The translations under genes were made by a program, and so were the position numbers. A stretch of 14,710 nucleotides of DNA from Bacilli bacterium (lineage in GTDB: Bacteria > Bacillota_I > Bacilli_A > RF39 > UBA660), in contig CAADST010000063.1 in NCBI GenBank assembly GCA_900751815.1, positions 1 through 14,710 on the forward strand, read 5' to 3'. This document shows, piece after piece, positions 13,428 to 14,710 of this stretch. Each line of letters starts with the position of its first letter. The stretch's first letter is position 1. A model generated the notes under the pieces. That model was not told the DNA's origin. It did not search any database and saw only the letters and a program-made list of their open reading frames with translations.

Positions 13428-14015
13428 ATGAATTATAAAAACAGAATTTTAAATTTATTTACAAATGGCTATTTAACAACTAAAGAAGTCACTGATAATA
13501 ATATTCCCAAAATTTATTTAACTAAACTTATTGAAGAAAATAAAATCGAAAGAGTGAGTCGAGGAGTTTATATCAAAAAAGATGAATTGGTTGATGATTT
13601 TATTATTTTACAAAGCAAAAGCCGTAATGCAATTTATTCAAATACAACAGCTTTATATTTGCATGGATTATCTGACAGAATTCCAATTAAATATGATATT
13701 ACCATTAATAGTGGTTATAATGGGGCTTTGCAAAGGGAAGACAATGTAAATTTGTTTTATACCAAAAAAGAACTACTTAATTTAGGTGTTATGAATTATA
13801 AACTTGATTCAGGTAATATTATAAAAGTATATGATTTAGATAAAACCATTTGTGATATTATTAAAAATAAAAAAAGAATAGATGCGGAAATTTATAACAA
13901 AGCTATTAGAGAGTATTTTTATAGTAAAAAGAAAAATACATTAAAATTATATGATTATGCTAAAAAAATGAATATTTATAATAAAGTAAGAAATACATTT
14001 GAGGTGTTACAATGA
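13428..14015 (+). CDS. AbiEi-type antitoxin of a type IV toxin-antitoxin system
   Basis: The 195-residue protein fits the AbiEi family. An N-terminal winged helix (about 1-50) ends in IERVSRGVYIKKDE, followed by NTTALYLHGLSDRIP (72-86), then the C-terminal hallmark IKVYDLDKTICDIIKNKKRID (about 132-152, with D136, D138, K139 and D143) and a terminal FEVLQ. Length and end are normal, so the antitoxin seems complete. AbiEi proteins repress their own promoter and neutralise the nucleotidyltransferase toxin AbiEii encoded next door. Here no AbiEii follows. Instead, a receiver-domain fragment starts in the four-base ATGA overlap. The operator lies immediately upstream. Whether the antitoxin still has a partner elsewhere cannot be seen. 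Confidence 0.87.
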   Translation: MNYKNRILNLFTNGYLTTKEVTDNNIPKIYLTKLIEENKIERVSRGVYIKKDELVDDFIILQSKSRNAIYSNTTALYLHGLSDRIPIKYDITINSGYNGALQREDNVNLFYTKKELLNLGVMNYKLDSGNIIKVYDLDKTICDIIKNKKRIDAEIYNKAIREYFYSKKKNTLKLYDYAKKMNIYNKVRNTFEVLQ

Positions 14016-14341
14016 TTAAAAGTTTAACAATTACAAAGAAAATATTAGAAAAGTTAGGTTGCATAGTAGATACAGTTGATAGTGGAATTAAGTGCTTAGA
14101 ACAAATCAAAAATAAAACTTATGATATAATTTTTATGGATATTATGATGCCCGAGATGGATGGGGTAGAAACATTAAATAATTTAAGAAGTATTGATAAT
14201 TTTAATACTCCAGTTATTGCTCTTACAGCAGATGCTGGAGTTGATTCAAGAGAAAAATATTTATCTTTAGGATTTAATGAATATATACCAAAGCCAATAA
14301 ATTTAGAAGTAATAGATAACGCTTTACATAAATTTTGTTGA
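14012..14341 (+). pseudogene. 5'-truncated response-regulator receiver domain
   Basis: The frame encodes 109 residues that align with the receiver of hybrid histidine kinases from just after the first strand: SLTITKKILEKLG, VDTVDSG, YDIIFMDIMMPEMDGVETL (phosphoacceptor D43), TPVIALTADA (T72), GFNEYIPKPI (K94). About ten N-terminal residues, the usual ILIVDDN with the two acidic Mg2+ ligands, are missing, so phosphorylation should fail. The ATG overlaps the AbiEi stop as ATGA and has GAGGTG (14001-14006) five bases upstream, so it could still be translated. It is probably the 3' remnant of a longer kinase gene joined to the antitoxin gene. A functional single-domain protein is less likely. Confidence 0.7.
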
Positions 14342-14343
14342 TT

Positions 14344-14367
14344 TCAACCAAACAGGTTGATTTTTTT
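14344..14367 (+). terminator. Strong intrinsic terminator
   Basis: TCAACC (14344-14349) and GGTTGA (14355-14360) form a 6-bp stem with an AAACA loop, followed by seven T residues (14361-14367). It begins three bases after the receiver-fragment stop and ends the abiEi transcript. Confidence 0.9.
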
Positions 14368-14377
14368 ATAATATATA

Positions 14378-14406
14378 TAGACTTTTATTGTTGCATACTT
14401 TATAAT
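14378..14406 (+). promoter_or_regulatory. Promoter of the membrane-anchored protein gene
   Basis: TAGACT (14378-14383), a 17-base spacer and TATAAT (14401-14406). Transcription should start near 14413, about 24 bases before the start codon. Unlike the other promoters in the window it has no TG extension. Confidence 0.6.
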
Positions 14407-14436
14407 TATATTAACAATAGTAAAGGGTAGGTATTT

Positions 14437-14710
14437 ATGAATTTAAAAGAATTTAACTTAAAAAAATTAAATTTAAACAAAACAAAAATACTAATACTAG
14501 TATTAATAGTAACAGTATCAGTATTTTTAATTGGAATAAGCTATGCTTATTTTCAAAATCAATTTGACGACGAAGATAGAAGTGAATTAGAAATATTATC
14601 AGGTACTGTAGATAATCTATTTTTTGATATAGAAAAACCATTATATATAAATGCATCAGTATTTAATTTTGGTAGTGGTATGGAAAATATACAAGATGAT
14701 GCTGATGCAA
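14437..14710 (+). CDS. Membrane-anchored or secreted protein, 3' end outside window
   Basis: The frame is open from an ATG preceded by AAAGGG (14422-14427) to the window edge, 91 codons. A Lys/Asn-rich start (MNLKEFNLKKLNLNK) leads into a hydrophobic segment, ILILVLIVTVSVFLIGISYA (residues 19-38), and then YFQNQFDDEDRSELEILSG. The hydrophobic stretch ending in a SYAYF-type motif resembles the N-termini of many exported proteins in related gut Bacilli, including those with SipW/TasA-like signals. It is either a cleaved signal peptide or a membrane anchor with the rest outside the cell. No domain can be named from the visible part. Confidence 0.75.
   Translation, partial: MNLKEFNLKKLNLNKTKILILVLIVTVSVFLIGISYAYFQNQFDDEDRSELEILSGTVDNLFFDIEKPLYINASVFNFGSGMENIQDDADA

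Noticed and set aside
1..14710. tRNA, rRNA, CRISPR arrays, insertion sequences or integrases
   Set aside because: None seen: no T-loop-like GGTTCGAATCC segments, no regularly spaced direct repeats, and no transposase or recombinase coding sequence.

Overview
The window is AT-rich DNA (G+C judged by eye at roughly 30%) from a low-GC Firmicutes-type bacterium. The conserved order rplS, lepB, rbgA (ylqF), rnhB, topA, the AAGGAGG-type ribosome binding sites and the protein sequences suggest an uncultured gut member of the Bacilli, perhaps near the Mollicutes-related RF39-type lineages; that placement is inference. The standard stop codons apply: TGA ends genes and Trp is encoded by TGG. All real genes are on the + strand.

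Layout. (1) 14-2981: an FAD-dependent dehydrogenase-like protein, then a multi-pass GT39-like membrane glycosyltransferase with its own promoter. (2) 2987-3943: promoter and probable L19 leader, rplS, a hairpin, and signal peptidase I. (3) 3944-7800: an accessory block wedged between lepB and rbgA, which usually lie side by side in Firmicutes. It holds a phage-type hypothetical protein with a terminator, a stand-alone RNA ligase (nucleotidyltransferase) gene behind a folded leader with a tiny upstream ORF, an orphan promoter plus perfect hairpin that may be a small RNA, a 105-residue hypothetical protein, a RhuM-family protein and a DinD-family protein. Several strong palindromes lie in and between the last two genes. 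(4) 7818-13355: a very compact housekeeping run (rbgA, rnhB, an LTA synthase-type sulfatase, topA) whose genes overlap or abut. (5) 13374-14367: an AbiEi-type antitoxin gene whose promoter lies inside a 19-bp inverted repeat. Where the AbiEii toxin gene should begin, with the usual ATGA overlap, there is a 5'-truncated response-regulator receiver, then a strong terminator. (6) 14378-end: a promoter and the start of a membrane-anchored or secreted protein that runs off the window.

How the genes fit together. The rplS/lepB and rbgA/rnhB/topA genes serve ribosome assembly, protein export and nucleic-acid maintenance. The glycosyltransferase and the LTA synthase-like enzyme point to envelope polymer synthesis. 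The island genes (RNA ligase, RhuM, DinD, small unknowns) and the broken AbiE locus look like mobile or defence-related cargo. The most interesting places are the RNA ligase region with its structured leader and neighbouring candidate small RNA, the palindromes around RhuM/DinD, and the toxin-less AbiEi operon fused to a receiver fragment.
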